A stretch of 64,000 nucleotides of DNA from NCBI RefSeq assembly GCF_947387555.1, contig NZ_CANDNZ010000007.1, forward strand, positions 248,001-312,000. Direction: 5' to 3'. The first letter of the stretch is position 1, and each line of letters starts with the position of its first letter. Of the stretch, positions 1-8,811 are shown piece by piece. The translations under genes were made by a program, and so were the position numbers. The notes below the pieces were generated by a model. That model was not told the origin of the DNA, did no database searches, and saw nothing but the letters and a program-made list of their open reading frames with translations. This DNA comes from Thalassomonas sp. RHCl1 (lineage in GTDB: Bacteria > Pseudomonadota > Gammaproteobacteria > Enterobacterales > Alteromonadaceae).

Positions 1-1
1 G

Positions 2-1066
2 AAAAATGAACAGCTACTGGGGGCTGTGGCTGCGGCTTTTTCTCATGCCAAAGACAAACAAAGGGTCAATAAACTCACTCGCCAAACTCAAGGCCTCAAT
101 CAAGCACTCAGTAATCAAAAATTTGAGTTTTTGGGACAGAGCCCTGCAATGCAAACGGTTTTTAACACCATTGAAAAAGCCGCGCAAACCGACGCTAATA
201 TTTTACTCACCGGTGAAAGCGGAACCGGCAAAGAGCTCGCCGCACACGCCATCCATATGGCGAGTAATAGAAGTGCTCACCCTTTTATTGGCTTAGATAT
301 GGGCTCGCTTGCCGAAAGTTTGTTTGAAAGTGAATTATTTGGCCATAAAAAAGGGGCTTTTACCGATGCTAAAGAAGATCGGGTAGGGCATTTTGAGCTT
401 GCCCATGGCGGCACGTTATTTTTAGATGAATTAGCCAATTTACCCGCTCACCAACAAGCGACTTTATTGGCGGCATTACAGAACCGTCAAGTGACACCTG
501 TGGGCAGTGTCAAGACCATAGATGTAGATATTCGACTGATCAGTGCAACCAATGAAAATTTACCGCAAGCGGTTCTCGATAACAGGTTCCGACAAGATCT
601 CTTGTATCGTATTAATACCATTGAAATTCGCTTGCCGCCTCTAAGGGAGCGAGTTGAAGATATCCCATTGCTGACAGAATATTATCTTGATTATTTCAAT
701 CAGAAATATAAAAGAGCATTATCTATTGCCGCCAGCGACCTTGAGCTCCTTTGCCGTTACGCCTGGCCTGGCAATGTACGAGAGTTGGCACACTCTATTG
801 AGCGAGCCGTTATCCTAAGTGACAGTGAATATGTGGATATTCGCGCAGTTATACCGGCAGATGCCTGTGAGCAGGCCAGTACGAAAATAAGCAATTTGGC
901 TGCTGAACACAATAATAGTTACGATACTTTTGATCTGGAAATTTTAGAGCAACGGGCAGTCAGGGCGGCACTTAAATTCCATCAAGGCAATGTCACTCAG
1001 GCTGCTAAAGCATTAGGGCTAACACGAGGGGCTATGTATCGCCGATTGGAAAAGTATGGTTTATAA
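2..1066 (+). CDS. Sigma-54-dependent response regulator (NtrC family), 5' end outside window
   Basis: This activator contacts sigma-54 RNA polymerase and drives open-complex formation by ATP hydrolysis. The reading frame is open to the window edge, so the receiver domain is missing and the first visible residues are linker. Visible parts are the AAA+ domain with Walker A (GESGTGKE), the sigma-54 contact loop written GAFTDA instead of GAFTGA, Walker B (GGTLFLDE), the arginine-rich PLRER segment, and a C-terminal Fis-type helix-turn-helix (GNVTQAAKALGLTRGAMYRR). A histidine kinase gene follows 67 bp downstream, so the two probably form a two-component system. A GTG at 26 could be read as a start, but it would cut inside the linker, so I treat the gene as partial. 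Targets are not visible here. Confidence 0.9.
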   Translation, partial: KNEQLLGAVAAAFSHAKDKQRVNKLTRQTQGLNQALSNQKFEFLGQSPAMQTVFNTIEKAAQTDANILLTGESGTGKELAAHAIHMASNRSAHPFIGLDMGSLAESLFESELFGHKKGAFTDAKEDRVGHFELAHGGTLFLDELANLPAHQQATLLAALQNRQVTPVGSVKTIDVDIRLISATNENLPQAVLDNRFRQDLLYRINTIEIRLPPLRERVEDIPLLTEYYLDYFNQKYKRALSIAASDLELLCRYAWPGNVRELAHSIERAVILSDSEYVDIRAVIPADACEQASTKISNLAAEHNNSYDTFDLEILEQRAVRAALKFHQGNVTQAAKALGLTRGAMYRRLEKYGL

Positions 1067-1133
1067 CAAGCTAAATTCTTGGGCAAGGCTTAGGCGTGTA
1101 CCATGAGTAAAACAACATAAAAGAATAGTGAAC

Positions 1134-2477
1134 ATGTACAACATCAGTCGACGACCCTTAATAATATTTACCAGCAACTTAGTTTTGCTAATAACTTGCG
1201 TAGTATTGCTGACCGGCATGTACATCAATGCCGGCATATCACCGGCCTGGTTATTGGTTTTAACATTATCGGCAAGCTTTACGGTCGCATTATTCTCACT
1301 TCTTAAAAGCCAGAATAAACAGCTGATACAAGTGATTAGAGCACTGGCTAATGGTGATAACACTTTAGGATTCGCCCCCCATCATCCGATGCGAGAGTAT
1401 TACGACCAGGTTAAGCAACAAATGCAATCCGCACGATTTAAAGCTGAGCATCAAAGCGAGTTTTTAAAAGCCCTGTTAGTGCATATCGATCTTGCTGTAC
1501 TTGTTTGTGATGGCAAAGGAAATATTGTTGAATCTAATCCGGCTGTCGCCCGGTTAATGGGAAAAAGTATCAAAAATCTAAGTGAATTGGAGCATATCGG
1601 CACTATGGTACTTGCTGCAGAAAAGAACCTGCGTAGCACGGTACAATGGTTATATGGTGAACAACAAGACACCTTAACGCTACAAGTCAGCATTGCCGAG
1701 ATTCAAGGTAAAGAGCATAAAATTGTGACCTTACAATCAATTCACGAAATGCTGCTAAATAAAGAACAACAGGCCTATAAGCGATTAACACAAGTATTAA
1801 CACATGAAGTTGCCAATACCATTACACCACTTGCCTCTATAGCGCAGACCTGTGAAGGGCTTATTCCGCAGCAGTTATGTTTTAGCGATGAAGAAAGTAA
1901 GCAAGATTTAAGTTTTGCGCTACATACACTGGCTTCCCGTACCCAATATTTAGGCGAGTTTATCACGAGTTTCAGGCAGATCAGTAGTTTACCCATGCCA
2001 CAATTAGCCCCCGTTGCTATAGACACTATTTTGGATCGCATCCAAATGCTTCATCGCCAGCAGCTCAAAGAGAGCAACATAGCGTTAGCAATTGATATCC
2101 AATGCCGGCAACTGGTTATGTTGGACAGCGGGCAAATAGAACAAGTGCTCATTAACCTGGTTAAGAACGCCATTGAAGCATTAACTCTCTACTTTAACCA
2201 AGTAGAAAATATTGAGCATAATGGCGACAGCCAAGGAAAAATTAAACTCACAGTCGCCAAAAACGATGCACAACAACTGCTCGTTGAAATTACGGACAAC
2301 GGCGCCGGTATTGGCAAGCATGTTATTGAAATGATTTTTGTGCCATTTTTTACCACTAAACAGCAAGGCTCGGGTATAGGGTTAAGCCTCTCCAGGCAAA
2401 TTATGATCAACCATGGCGGTGATCTTGTGTATGTAACCAGGAGCCAAGGCGCTTGTTTTCGGTGTATATTTGGATAA
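1134..2477 (+). CDS. Membrane sensor histidine kinase, partner of the upstream sigma-54 regulator
   Basis: About 447 residues. Two hydrophobic segments near the N terminus (about residues 10-30 and 38-56) enclose only a short loop, so the signal is probably sensed in the membrane or cytoplasm. A PAS-like region follows (about 110-200), then the phosphoacceptor box LTHEVANTITPL with the histidine near residue 224. The HATPase domain has an N box (LINLVKNAIEAL), G1 (DNGAGIG) and G2 (GSGIGLSLSRQ). The HEVAN-type H box is typical of kinases paired with NtrC-family regulators. I chose ATG 1134 over GTG 1128; neither has a strong ribosome binding site. The ligand is unknown. Confidence 0.88.
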   Translation: MYNISRRPLIIFTSNLVLLITCVVLLTGMYINAGISPAWLLVLTLSASFTVALFSLLKSQNKQLIQVIRALANGDNTLGFAPHHPMREYYDQVKQQMQSARFKAEHQSEFLKALLVHIDLAVLVCDGKGNIVESNPAVARLMGKSIKNLSELEHIGTMVLAAEKNLRSTVQWLYGEQQDTLTLQVSIAEIQGKEHKIVTLQSIHEMLLNKEQQAYKRLTQVLTHEVANTITPLASIAQTCEGLIPQQLCFSDEESKQDLSFALHTLASRTQYLGEFITSFRQISSLPMPQLAPVAIDTILDRIQMLHRQQLKESNIALAIDIQCRQLVMLDSGQIEQVLINLVKNAIEALTLYFNQVENIEHNGDSQGKIKLTVAKNDAQQLLVEITDNGAGIGKHVIEMIFVPFFTTKQQGSGIGLSLSRQIMINHGGDLVYVTRSQGACFRCIFG

Positions 2478-2539
2478 AGTTACGGATTATAATCAAGATG
2501 GCTAAAGTCCGAGACTTAGCGAGAGTGAATACCTTGATA

Positions 2540-2569
2540 AAAAGCCCGAGCAAAAATGTTCGGGCTTTT
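2540..2569 (+). terminator. Rho-independent terminator after the two-component operon
   Basis: A 10-bp perfect stem (AAAAGCCCGA / TCGGGCTTTT) encloses a 10-nt loop and ends in a short T run. It lies 62 bp after the kinase stop codon. The A/T flanks are symmetric, so it may also end transcription of the convergent PKD-protein gene. Confidence 0.85.
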
Positions 2570-2632
2570 GATTTACGCCTTGTGGTTACGCTACTAAAAG
2601 ATAGTAGTTACAGCTGTACTAAATAGGTTTTT

Positions 2633-4441
2633 TTAAGGTTTACAGCTTATGTTTTTATATCCTTCTTCAACCGTTATTTTAAACTCACCATGATTATTAG
2701 ACATATGAATATCATTTAAATTTAGATATAAAATTCCATCCTTATCCGCTTCAAATGACATGCATTCGCCAACGCTAAAGATGTCTCCCTCACGGCCTAA
2801 TCTGCCGACCAGCAAACCAACATTTTCATATTTGTTTTCATGCATTAAGTAACTGTAATTATTCTGCCATTTGCTATAGCTAACGCCTTGTGGGCCTGCT
2901 TGTTTCGCTTTCTCTCCCAGGGTCATATGGCCTTGTGCTTTAATCCGGTAGGGCATCCCCTTGTTAAGCTTAATTCCCGTACTTTTCCAGTTTTGGCATG
3001 TTCCTTCATTTTGCAGTTTAAGTGTGTATGACTTCTTTCCAGCTGATTCTACAGCTTGGTTTGAAAAGTCCTTGCTACAGTCTGTGTTTAGTTTCATTGA
3101 ACCCAGGGCAAAATTATTAAATCCAGCCTTTGCCGGCGCTGCAAGCGGCTGTAGTTTTAAATAATAATAGCGAGAGCCGATAGAGAATCTTCTTAAGGTT
3201 TCGATACCGTTTATTTTAAACTGCTCTCCAAATTCCAGTTTATGGGTTTCGTTGCCTGAGTTTGGCTCTTCTAAAAGCCTGAGATCTACTTTACGATCAA
3301 GGGGGTGCTTGGAGTACCAGGCAACTAAACCTGTATCTATAGCGCCATATCTGGTGATAGTTGTGACTTGGGGAGATAAGACTTTATATTGAAAATCAGG
3401 TTTCTCGACGTAAAAAGATAGCTTGGCTTTTTCACCTTTTATGTTTCCATCTCTTTTAATCTCTACAGAAACAGTGTAATTGCCAGGTTTTGCAATAAGA
3501 AATTTGACCTTTTCTCCTTCTTGTTCCTTTAATTCATCCTGATGCTTTTCGTTTTTTAATGTCCAGTGATAAGTATTCTTGCCATCTTTTGTGGCGAGGT
3601 TAGAGTCTTCAGCTGACAAATTGAGTTCATCATTAAGCTTGACTGGAAATCCGGAAAGGTTTGATATTTTTGCAATATAGAGGTTTTTAGGAGGCGTTTC
3701 GCTGCTTTTTTTCTTATCAGCTTCTTTTTTTAGATCGTTCTCCTTAATAACCACGGATGTAATTGCCTGGCTAACCTGGGAGCTTGAGCTTTTCACGGTT
3801 AATAAAACATAATATTCGCCACTTTGCTCAAACGAGTGTGAAAAAATATTATCTTGGCTAAATTCAGTTTGAATAACATCCATAACAGTCCATTGATAAC
3901 TTAATTTTTCATCCGGAGGGGCTGTAGAGCCAATCGCGCTAAACAAAATTGAGTTGTCGACCTTCCTGTTATCCTTTGACGTTATCGTGGTTAATTTTGC
4001 TTCAGGGGGAGGGCTTTTAGCGGGGTTTATGACTTCAAAGGTTCGTTCATAGCTATCTATGTTGTCGTACTCATCTTTTACTGTTAGCTCTACCCGAACA
4101 ATACCTGGTTTTGTAAACTTGTGATCAACCGTTTCAAATTTATTCTTTTTTTCGTCTTCTTTTTCGTCAGTGATCAGTTTCCAGCGATATTCTTTTATCT
4201 CACCTTCCGGATCAGGATCATAAGAGTCTCTGGCATCAAAAGTCGTAAACTTATTAACCACCACAGGTTCAGTAATCTTAAAGCTTGCTTTGGGATTTTT
4301 GTTAAAGAAAGTTTTTTCCAGAATGCTGGTCGAATGTTCGACTATGAAAGTAGGCACTGCTAAAACCAGTAGGCCGATAACTTGAATTTTCAGGTCTTTC
4401 CAGAAAGGCTTTTTGTGCTCTGAGCTTATATCATCCGTCAT
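2633..4441 (-). CDS. Membrane-anchored PKD-repeat protein with C-terminal LecA/PA-IL-like domain
   Basis: 602 residues. A short cytoplasmic N terminus is followed by one hydrophobic segment (about residues 20-36), then a long lysine/glutamate-rich extracytoplasmic part with at least two PKD-type beta-sandwich repeats. The first, near residues 50-135, has the hallmark DARDSYDPDPEG; the second is near 145-230. A third Ig/PKD-like stretch lies near 255-345. The last 120 residues resemble the galactophilic lectin LecA (PA-IL): an AGPQG segment, a GLLVGRLG strand, and LNLND followed by SNNHGEF, which matches the Asp and Asn-Asn of the LecA calcium/sugar loop (here D577, N582, N583). The lectin assignment is my alignment by eye, not a search. 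The gene looks more AT-rich than its neighbours and stands alone, which suggests acquisition. Possible roles are surface glycan binding or adhesion. Confidence 0.7.
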   Translation of the reverse strand: MTDDISSEHKKPFWKDLKIQVIGLLVLAVPTFIVEHSTSILEKTFFNKNPKASFKITEPVVVNKFTTFDARDSYDPDPEGEIKEYRWKLITDEKEDEKKNKFETVDHKFTKPGIVRVELTVKDEYDNIDSYERTFEVINPAKSPPPEAKLTTITSKDNRKVDNSILFSAIGSTAPPDEKLSYQWTVMDVIQTEFSQDNIFSHSFEQSGEYYVLLTVKSSSSQVSQAITSVVIKENDLKKEADKKKSSETPPKNLYIAKISNLSGFPVKLNDELNLSAEDSNLATKDGKNTYHWTLKNEKHQDELKEQEGEKVKFLIAKPGNYTVSVEIKRDGNIKGEKAKLSFYVEKPDFQYKVLSPQVTTITRYGAIDTGLVAWYSKHPLDRKVDLRLLEEPNSGNETHKLEFGEQFKINGIETLRRFSIGSRYYYLKLQPLAAPAKAGFNNFALGSMKLNTDCSKDFSNQAVESAGKKSYTLKLQNEGTCQNWKSTGIKLNKGMPYRIKAQGHMTLGEKAKQAGPQGVSYSKWQNNYSYLMHENKYENVGLLVGRLGREGDIFSVGECMSFEADKDGILYLNLNDIHMSNNHGEFKITVEEGYKNISCKP

Positions 4442-5085
4442 GTTAGGCCCTCTTTATCCATAAATTATTTTTATTTTTTAAATATCATATCGAAAGACAA
4501 CGCATTAAACATCACCCTAAGGAGGATAGATAAAAGTTATTTTATTATCGATGGCCAAGGTAAGCTGCTCAAAGCGGGAGGTGAGCCCTGGCGGTATCTC
4601 AATGCTGCCAAATGTGAGCAGGCTGTTAACCCTGTCAACCATCCTGATTGGCCTAAGCTAGTTGAACCGGTAAATTTATTGGCGTTTTGTTAGTTTATCT
4701 TCGAAAAAAGTCCAGACTTTTACTTTATTGATAGGTAACAAGGGAAGTTTATAGCAATACGGAAGCATATTGGCTTGCTATGGCTGCGGACTAAGTGAAG
4801 CCCCCGTTTTTTTGTAAGTGATCCCTGTATTCTCAATAATAAATAGAAGGGAAGAAGGAATGCATTCAGCAAGCTGAGACGGATTACCGGGCTGCTTGCT
4901 GTATGGCTAAGTGTTAATGGTTAAAAGATAAGATCTAGCTTTTACATTGTTTTTGGCTGCTATGTTGAATAAATTTAAAAACAACATAGAGTTATAAAAT
5001 ATATTACCTTAGTTGCAAAGCGGGCGGCTGTGATTATTTGCTTTGCAGGGAAAATCTTCTGTTAGCAGACAAGGATGTTATTCAG
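4442..5085. other. Gene-poor AT-rich interval
   Basis: This 644-bp stretch has no intact gene that I can support. Most of it is AT-rich with stops in all frames. One stretch (4532-4693) reads like a protein but lacks a start codon and is listed separately. The right part presumably holds the promoter of the Sel1-repeat gene, but I see no convincing -35/-10 pair. Confidence 0.6.
4532..4693 (+). pseudogene. Possible gene remnant, 53 codons without start
   Basis: The frame reads KSYFIIDGQGKLLKAG and continues through a Trp/Pro-rich segment ending NLLAFC before TAG at 4691. Its composition is protein-like, unlike the surrounding intergenic DNA. A purine-rich AAGGAGG lies just upstream at 4519-4525, but no ATG, GTG or TTG follows at a usable distance in this frame. 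The ATG at 4551 is in another frame and gives an unconvincing 36-residue peptide. I read it as the 3' remnant of a decayed gene, of unknown family. Confidence 0.35.
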
Positions 5086-5805
5086 GTGAGATGGAAATGG
5101 ACTGCCCTTTGTTTATTCTTGATAAGCTCCTCCCATGCCAGTGTCTCAGGCGGTTTAACTCACCCAGGGCAAAAAGCTTTTGCTCAAGGTGAGGGTGCCG
5201 ATCAAGCAAAAGACTATAAAACTGCCTTTAATTGGTACCTGAAAGCGGCTAAGTTGGGTCATGCCCAGGCCCAGTTTTACCTCGGTACTATGTATGAGTA
5301 TGGCAGTGCTACCAAGCAGGATTACAGTCAAGCCTTACACTGGTATTTACAGGCCGCAGAGCAGGGCTATGCCGCTGCTCAAAATCGCCTGGGGCTGATG
5401 TATAACTTTGGACGGGGGGTTAAGCAGGATTATAAACAAGCGCTATCCTGGTATCAAAAAGCCGCACAGCAGGGTTTTGCCCGCGCTCAAAATCATTTAG
5501 GGGCCATGTACCATTTTGGCCGCGGGGTGAAGCAGGACCATAATCAAGCGGTTTATTGGTATCGAAAGGCCGCGCAGCAGGGCAATGTCTTGGCTCAGGA
5601 TAATTTGGGCATGAAATACTTCCGTGGTGAAGGGGTGGCCAAAAACAATATTCAGGCTTATATCTGGTGCGGGGTAGCGGCAATGGGCGGAGATGATATG
5701 GCCTTTTTTCACAGGTATACTATCGGTAAGCATTTATCGGCAACTGAACTCAAAGAAGCGCAGGTTGAAATAGGTAAGCGCTATAATCGAATTTATAGGA
5801 AATAA
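5086..5805 (+). CDS. Secreted Sel1-repeat (SLR) protein
   Basis: About 239 residues. I place the start at GTG 5086, preceded by AAGGA at 5071-5075, because it gives a clean signal peptide (MRWKWTALCLFLISSSHAS); an upstream TTG at 5038 would bury it. The mature part is four to five tandem Sel1-like repeats of about 36 residues with the usual W-Y/A-A/G pattern (for example ALSWYQKAAQQG, then LGAMYHFGRGV). Such alpha/alpha solenoids scaffold protein-protein contacts in the periplasm. The repeats at 5390-5620 are nearly identical to each other, suggesting recent internal duplication. It has no operon partner: the previous gene is on the other strand and the next gene is 278 bp away. The partner protein is unknown. 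Confidence 0.85.
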   Translation: MRWKWTALCLFLISSSHASVSGGLTHPGQKAFAQGEGADQAKDYKTAFNWYLKAAKLGHAQAQFYLGTMYEYGSATKQDYSQALHWYLQAAEQGYAAAQNRLGLMYNFGRGVKQDYKQALSWYQKAAQQGFARAQNHLGAMYHFGRGVKQDHNQAVYWYRKAAQQGNVLAQDNLGMKYFRGEGVAKNNIQAYIWCGVAAMGGDDMAFFHRYTIGKHLSATELKEAQVEIGKRYNRIYRK

Positions 5806-5885
5806 CCCGGCGGGTTTACCGGCACATCCGCTCAGGTAGCTTTAATCCTTTATCCGCTACTGATGAGAACCAGGCAAAACAACGG

Positions 5886-5918
5886 ATATCAGTGACTTTT
5901 TCTTTGCCTGGAGTCTTA
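5886..5918 (+). promoter_or_regulatory. Shared upstream element, copy 1
   Basis: This 33-bp stretch begins ATATCAGTGACTTTTTC and ends GTCTTA. It recurs almost unchanged at 8812-8846, with a 2-nt insertion and about three mismatches. Both copies sit upstream of genes of the same accessory block (TonB receptor here, DUF3016 protein there). I infer a common promoter or regulator site; the protein that would read it is not known. Confidence 0.5.
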
Positions 5919-6012
5919 ACAAGGTATCACCGTTCTTGCATGTTTCAACAACCTTCAAATTGTCATGATTTTCATAATGCCTGGTAAAACTTGATATCGA
6001 TCAACCCAATAC

Positions 6013-6032
6013 AAATGAGAATGATTTACATT
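6013..6032 (+). promoter_or_regulatory. Fur-box-like operator upstream of TonB receptor
   Basis: The 20-mer AAATGAGAATGATTTACATT matches the core of known Fur boxes (TGAGAATGATT followed by the inverted half). It lies about 50 bp before the receptor start codon, a usual position for repression when iron is plentiful. This is a match by eye to the published consensus; no binding is shown. Confidence 0.6.
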
Positions 6033-6083
6033 GTCTCTCGTGTTTAATTTAGTGTTTTTTTCACATTTATAACAGGGTTGCCA

Positions 6084-8219
6084 ATGAAAGTTTTATCTCC
6101 CTTATATCTTGCCATCGCAGCAAGTATCTCCTTAAGTACAACCACACAGGTCTTTGCAGAGGAGGTCGCTAAAGCTGATGATGAAATTGAAGTTATCCAG
6201 GTGCGTAGCTTCAGGCAAAAGCTGGATCAGGCAGGGAGATTAAAAGATGTTATTCAGCAAACTGAAATTTTAGATGCGTTAACCATAGAAAATAAGAATG
6301 CCTTAAGCCTTACGGCTGCCATTAACAATGAACCGGGTGTTAATGTCTCGAATGAATGCTCAATGTGTGGCGTTAAGCGTATTATGCTCAACGGCATGAA
6401 AGGTGAGCATACCACTATCCTGGTGGATGGTTTGCCTACCCATACCCTGATTTCAGGTTTTTATGCCGTCGATGCCATAGCAACCACAGGTGTTGACCGA
6501 ATTGAAGTGGCGCGCGGCGCCGGGGCATCGCTGATAGCGCCGGAAGCGATTGGCGGCACGGTTAATATTATTACCAAAGAGGCGTACGAGAATACCGCCA
6601 GCTTTGATTTTGCCAAAGGCTCCCATGATTTTACCGCGATGAAAGGCATGGCCACAGGGATCTCTGAAGATGGTAAAACAGGGATGACCTTTATGGCGCA
6701 ATATGACAAACAGGATCAGGAAGATCATGATGATAACGGAGTCAGTGAAGCGCCTTTCATTGAAAACTTATCTTTTACCAGCTTTTTAACCCAGGATCTG
6801 ACCGATACCAGCAATGTCCAGGTGCGCATTTCTAAAGTGCAGTCTGAAATATTTGGCGGCCCCGTTATAGGTGATCAAGTCAGTTCCATTGGGGCGGCCA
6901 TCTCGGGTTATGATCAACTTGAGTCCGGGCAATTATTTGAAAATGATGATGTTCGCAATCAATATATCGGCAAGCCCTGGGAAACTACCGAGTGGATCGA
7001 TACCTCCCGTGATGAAGCCTATATCAAGTATCTCACCGAATTAAGTGACTATACCGTTGCAGAATTTGCCGTCAGCTATGCAAAACATGAGCAAGACTCT
7101 TTCTATGAAGGCATAGATTATCAAGCCGACGATACCATGTGGTATGCCCGCGCCAAGTTCGATATGGAATTCTCCGATGAGCACTTTATGACCTTTGGGA
7201 TAGATACGCGCCGTGAAGAAATGCGCTCCTCTACCGAGGCATTGGAAGCGGTAGAGGCCTATCAAAGCGATGCCTTTGATTATGATACCAGTGGGATTTT
7301 CTTTCAGGATACCTGGACCCCCAGCGAAGAGATTGAAGTGGCGCTGGCGTTACGTGTTGACAGGGTGACTGCAGATTTTGTTGACCCTGAAAAGCCAGGC
7401 ACTGAAATTGATGAAACCTTCTTTGCACCTCGGGTGGATATCCGCTATTTCCACAGCGATGAGATAACGTCCCGTTTTTCTACCGGGCGGGGTTATCGTG
7501 CGCCGCTGTCCTTCTTTGAAACCGACCACGGTATCTTAGATGCGGAATTAGGCTATCAAATTGCGATTGATGCTTTGGAAGAATCCCTGTCGGCAAGCTA
7601 CTCCTTCAGTTACGATACCCAGGTCTTGGCGGTCACCGCATCACTTGCCCATTCAAGAGTTGATAATCTGGCCAGCCTGGTGGAAACGGCAGAAGGCGTA
7701 CCTTTGCTTACACAACTAGATGACAGCGCGGCGGTGACAACATTTGATATTACTTTGGGTTACAACGTCACTGACAATTTCACCGTTAATGTTGGCCTTG
7801 AGAAGTTCAATTATGATAGTGCCTTTAAGTCTTCCTATGCCATTGCACCGGTAGAAGAGCGCGCCAGTGTTGAATTGCAATATGAAATGGACAACTTAAA
7901 AGTCTTCTGGTCAACGGTTTGGTTTGGAGAAAAAGACCTGAGTGATTACGGCTACCAAGGTTATAACAGACGTAATGACCCGAGCACAGTTAAAACGTTA
8001 ACCGGTAAAGCATTTTCAACCTCTGATATCAAGGTACAGTATCAGTTGACCGAGCAGACAAAGGTCTACGCCGGTGTTTCTAACGTTTTTGAAGAAACCC
8101 AGATAGACAGCAGCGACAGCCCGTTGTTTTACGATGCCGACGGCGGTTATGATGTTGCCTACATCTACGGCGCCCTGCACGGCCGTGAAATGTATGCCGG
8201 TATAGAAATCAAATTGTAA
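6084..8219 (+). CDS. TonB-dependent outer-membrane receptor with Cys-containing plug
   Basis: 711 residues, a normal size for the family. The start at ATG 6084 gives a signal peptide ending near QVFAEE; the TTG 6 bp upstream is less likely. A TonB-box-like stretch (EIEVIQVRS) precedes the plug domain. The plug holds an unusual ECSMCG motif followed by RIMLNGMKGEHTTILVDGLP and the conserved VARGAGASLIAPEAIGGTVNI. The rest is a 22-strand-type barrel ending in an aromatic-poor YAGIEIKL. Such receptors import siderophores, haem, cobalamin or other metal complexes using TonB energy. The Fur-like box upstream suggests iron, while the CxxC in the plug could indicate another metal; the substrate is open. 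A thioredoxin-fold gene follows 14 bp downstream and is probably cotranscribed. Confidence 0.88.
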   Translation: MKVLSPLYLAIAASISLSTTTQVFAEEVAKADDEIEVIQVRSFRQKLDQAGRLKDVIQQTEILDALTIENKNALSLTAAINNEPGVNVSNECSMCGVKRIMLNGMKGEHTTILVDGLPTHTLISGFYAVDAIATTGVDRIEVARGAGASLIAPEAIGGTVNIITKEAYENTASFDFAKGSHDFTAMKGMATGISEDGKTGMTFMAQYDKQDQEDHDDNGVSEAPFIENLSFTSFLTQDLTDTSNVQVRISKVQSEIFGGPVIGDQVSSIGAAISGYDQLESGQLFENDDVRNQYIGKPWETTEWIDTSRDEAYIKYLTELSDYTVAEFAVSYAKHEQDSFYEGIDYQADDTMWYARAKFDMEFSDEHFMTFGIDTRREEMRSSTEALEAVEAYQSDAFDYDTSGIFFQDTWTPSEEIEVALALRVDRVTADFVDPEKPGTEIDETFFAPRVDIRYFHSDEITSRFSTGRGYRAPLSFFETDHGILDAELGYQIAIDALEESLSASYSFSYDTQVLAVTASLAHSRVDNLASLVETAEGVPLLTQLDDSAAVTTFDITLGYNVTDNFTVNVGLEKFNYDSAFKSSYAIAPVEERASVELQYEMDNLKVFWSTVWFGEKDLSDYGYQGYNRRNDPSTVKTLTGKAFSTSDIKVQYQLTEQTKVYAGVSNVFEETQIDSSDSPLFYDADGGYDVAYIYGALHGREMYAGIEIKL

Positions 8220-8233
8220 GTTATCTATTGTCG

Positions 8234-8734
8234 ATGATGAAAAGTAATATTCTCAACTGGCTGAAAATAATAGTGCTGATCTCTGTCAGCGCTATTATTG
8301 CCTCTGCCCGGGTTCAGGCGCTGCCATTTACCTTAAAATCGTTAAAACCTGCTCAAGAGTCGGTGATGCTTGAAAATAACGGTTTAGCAACCGTTGCCAT
8401 GATTTACCAACCCGATTGCCCCTGGTGTAAAAAGCAGGGAAAGGCGCTGGCAAAAGCCTTTAAGCACTGCCAGTCTTCGGTGAATACTGCTTTGGTGGGC
8501 ACCCGGGGCAATGACCGGCAGCTCAAAAAGGAGTTGAAGCATTACCATAAAGACATGCCGGCATATGCCGCCGATCGACAGTTTTTGCGGAAAATCGGGG
8601 GCTATCAAGCGTCACCAACCACCTTGATTTTTGACGGTAAAGGTGAGCTGGTTGCCAAAAAGCGTGGTTTTATACCGACAGACAAGTTGGCCAATGCGCT
8701 GCTTGTACTCAGCCAGGGAGCATGCCGGATATAG
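8234..8734 (+). CDS. Exported thioredoxin-fold protein with CPWC motif
   Basis: About 166 residues. An N-terminal hydrophobic segment (about residues 9-28) ending in a signal-peptidase-like site precedes a thioredoxin-like fold with the active-site motif CPWC (in MIYQPDCPWCKKQGK) and the cis-Pro region SPTTLIF. It is probably a periplasmic thiol reductase, oxidase or metal-handling protein. ATG 8234 and ATG 8237 are both possible starts. It follows the TonB receptor by 14 bp, which suggests one operon; a partner role for the receptor's plug cysteines is inference. Confidence 0.75.
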   Translation: MMKSNILNWLKIIVLISVSAIIASARVQALPFTLKSLKPAQESVMLENNGLATVAMIYQPDCPWCKKQGKALAKAFKHCQSSVNTALVGTRGNDRQLKKELKHYHKDMPAYAADRQFLRKIGGYQASPTTLIFDGKGELVAKKRGFIPTDKLANALLVLSQGACRI

Positions 8735-8811
8735 CGCTTGTTAAATGGATATATTGTCTTGCTAATTTCCGCCCACGCCGGAGCGTGATAAATCTATACA
8801 AAAAATTACAA

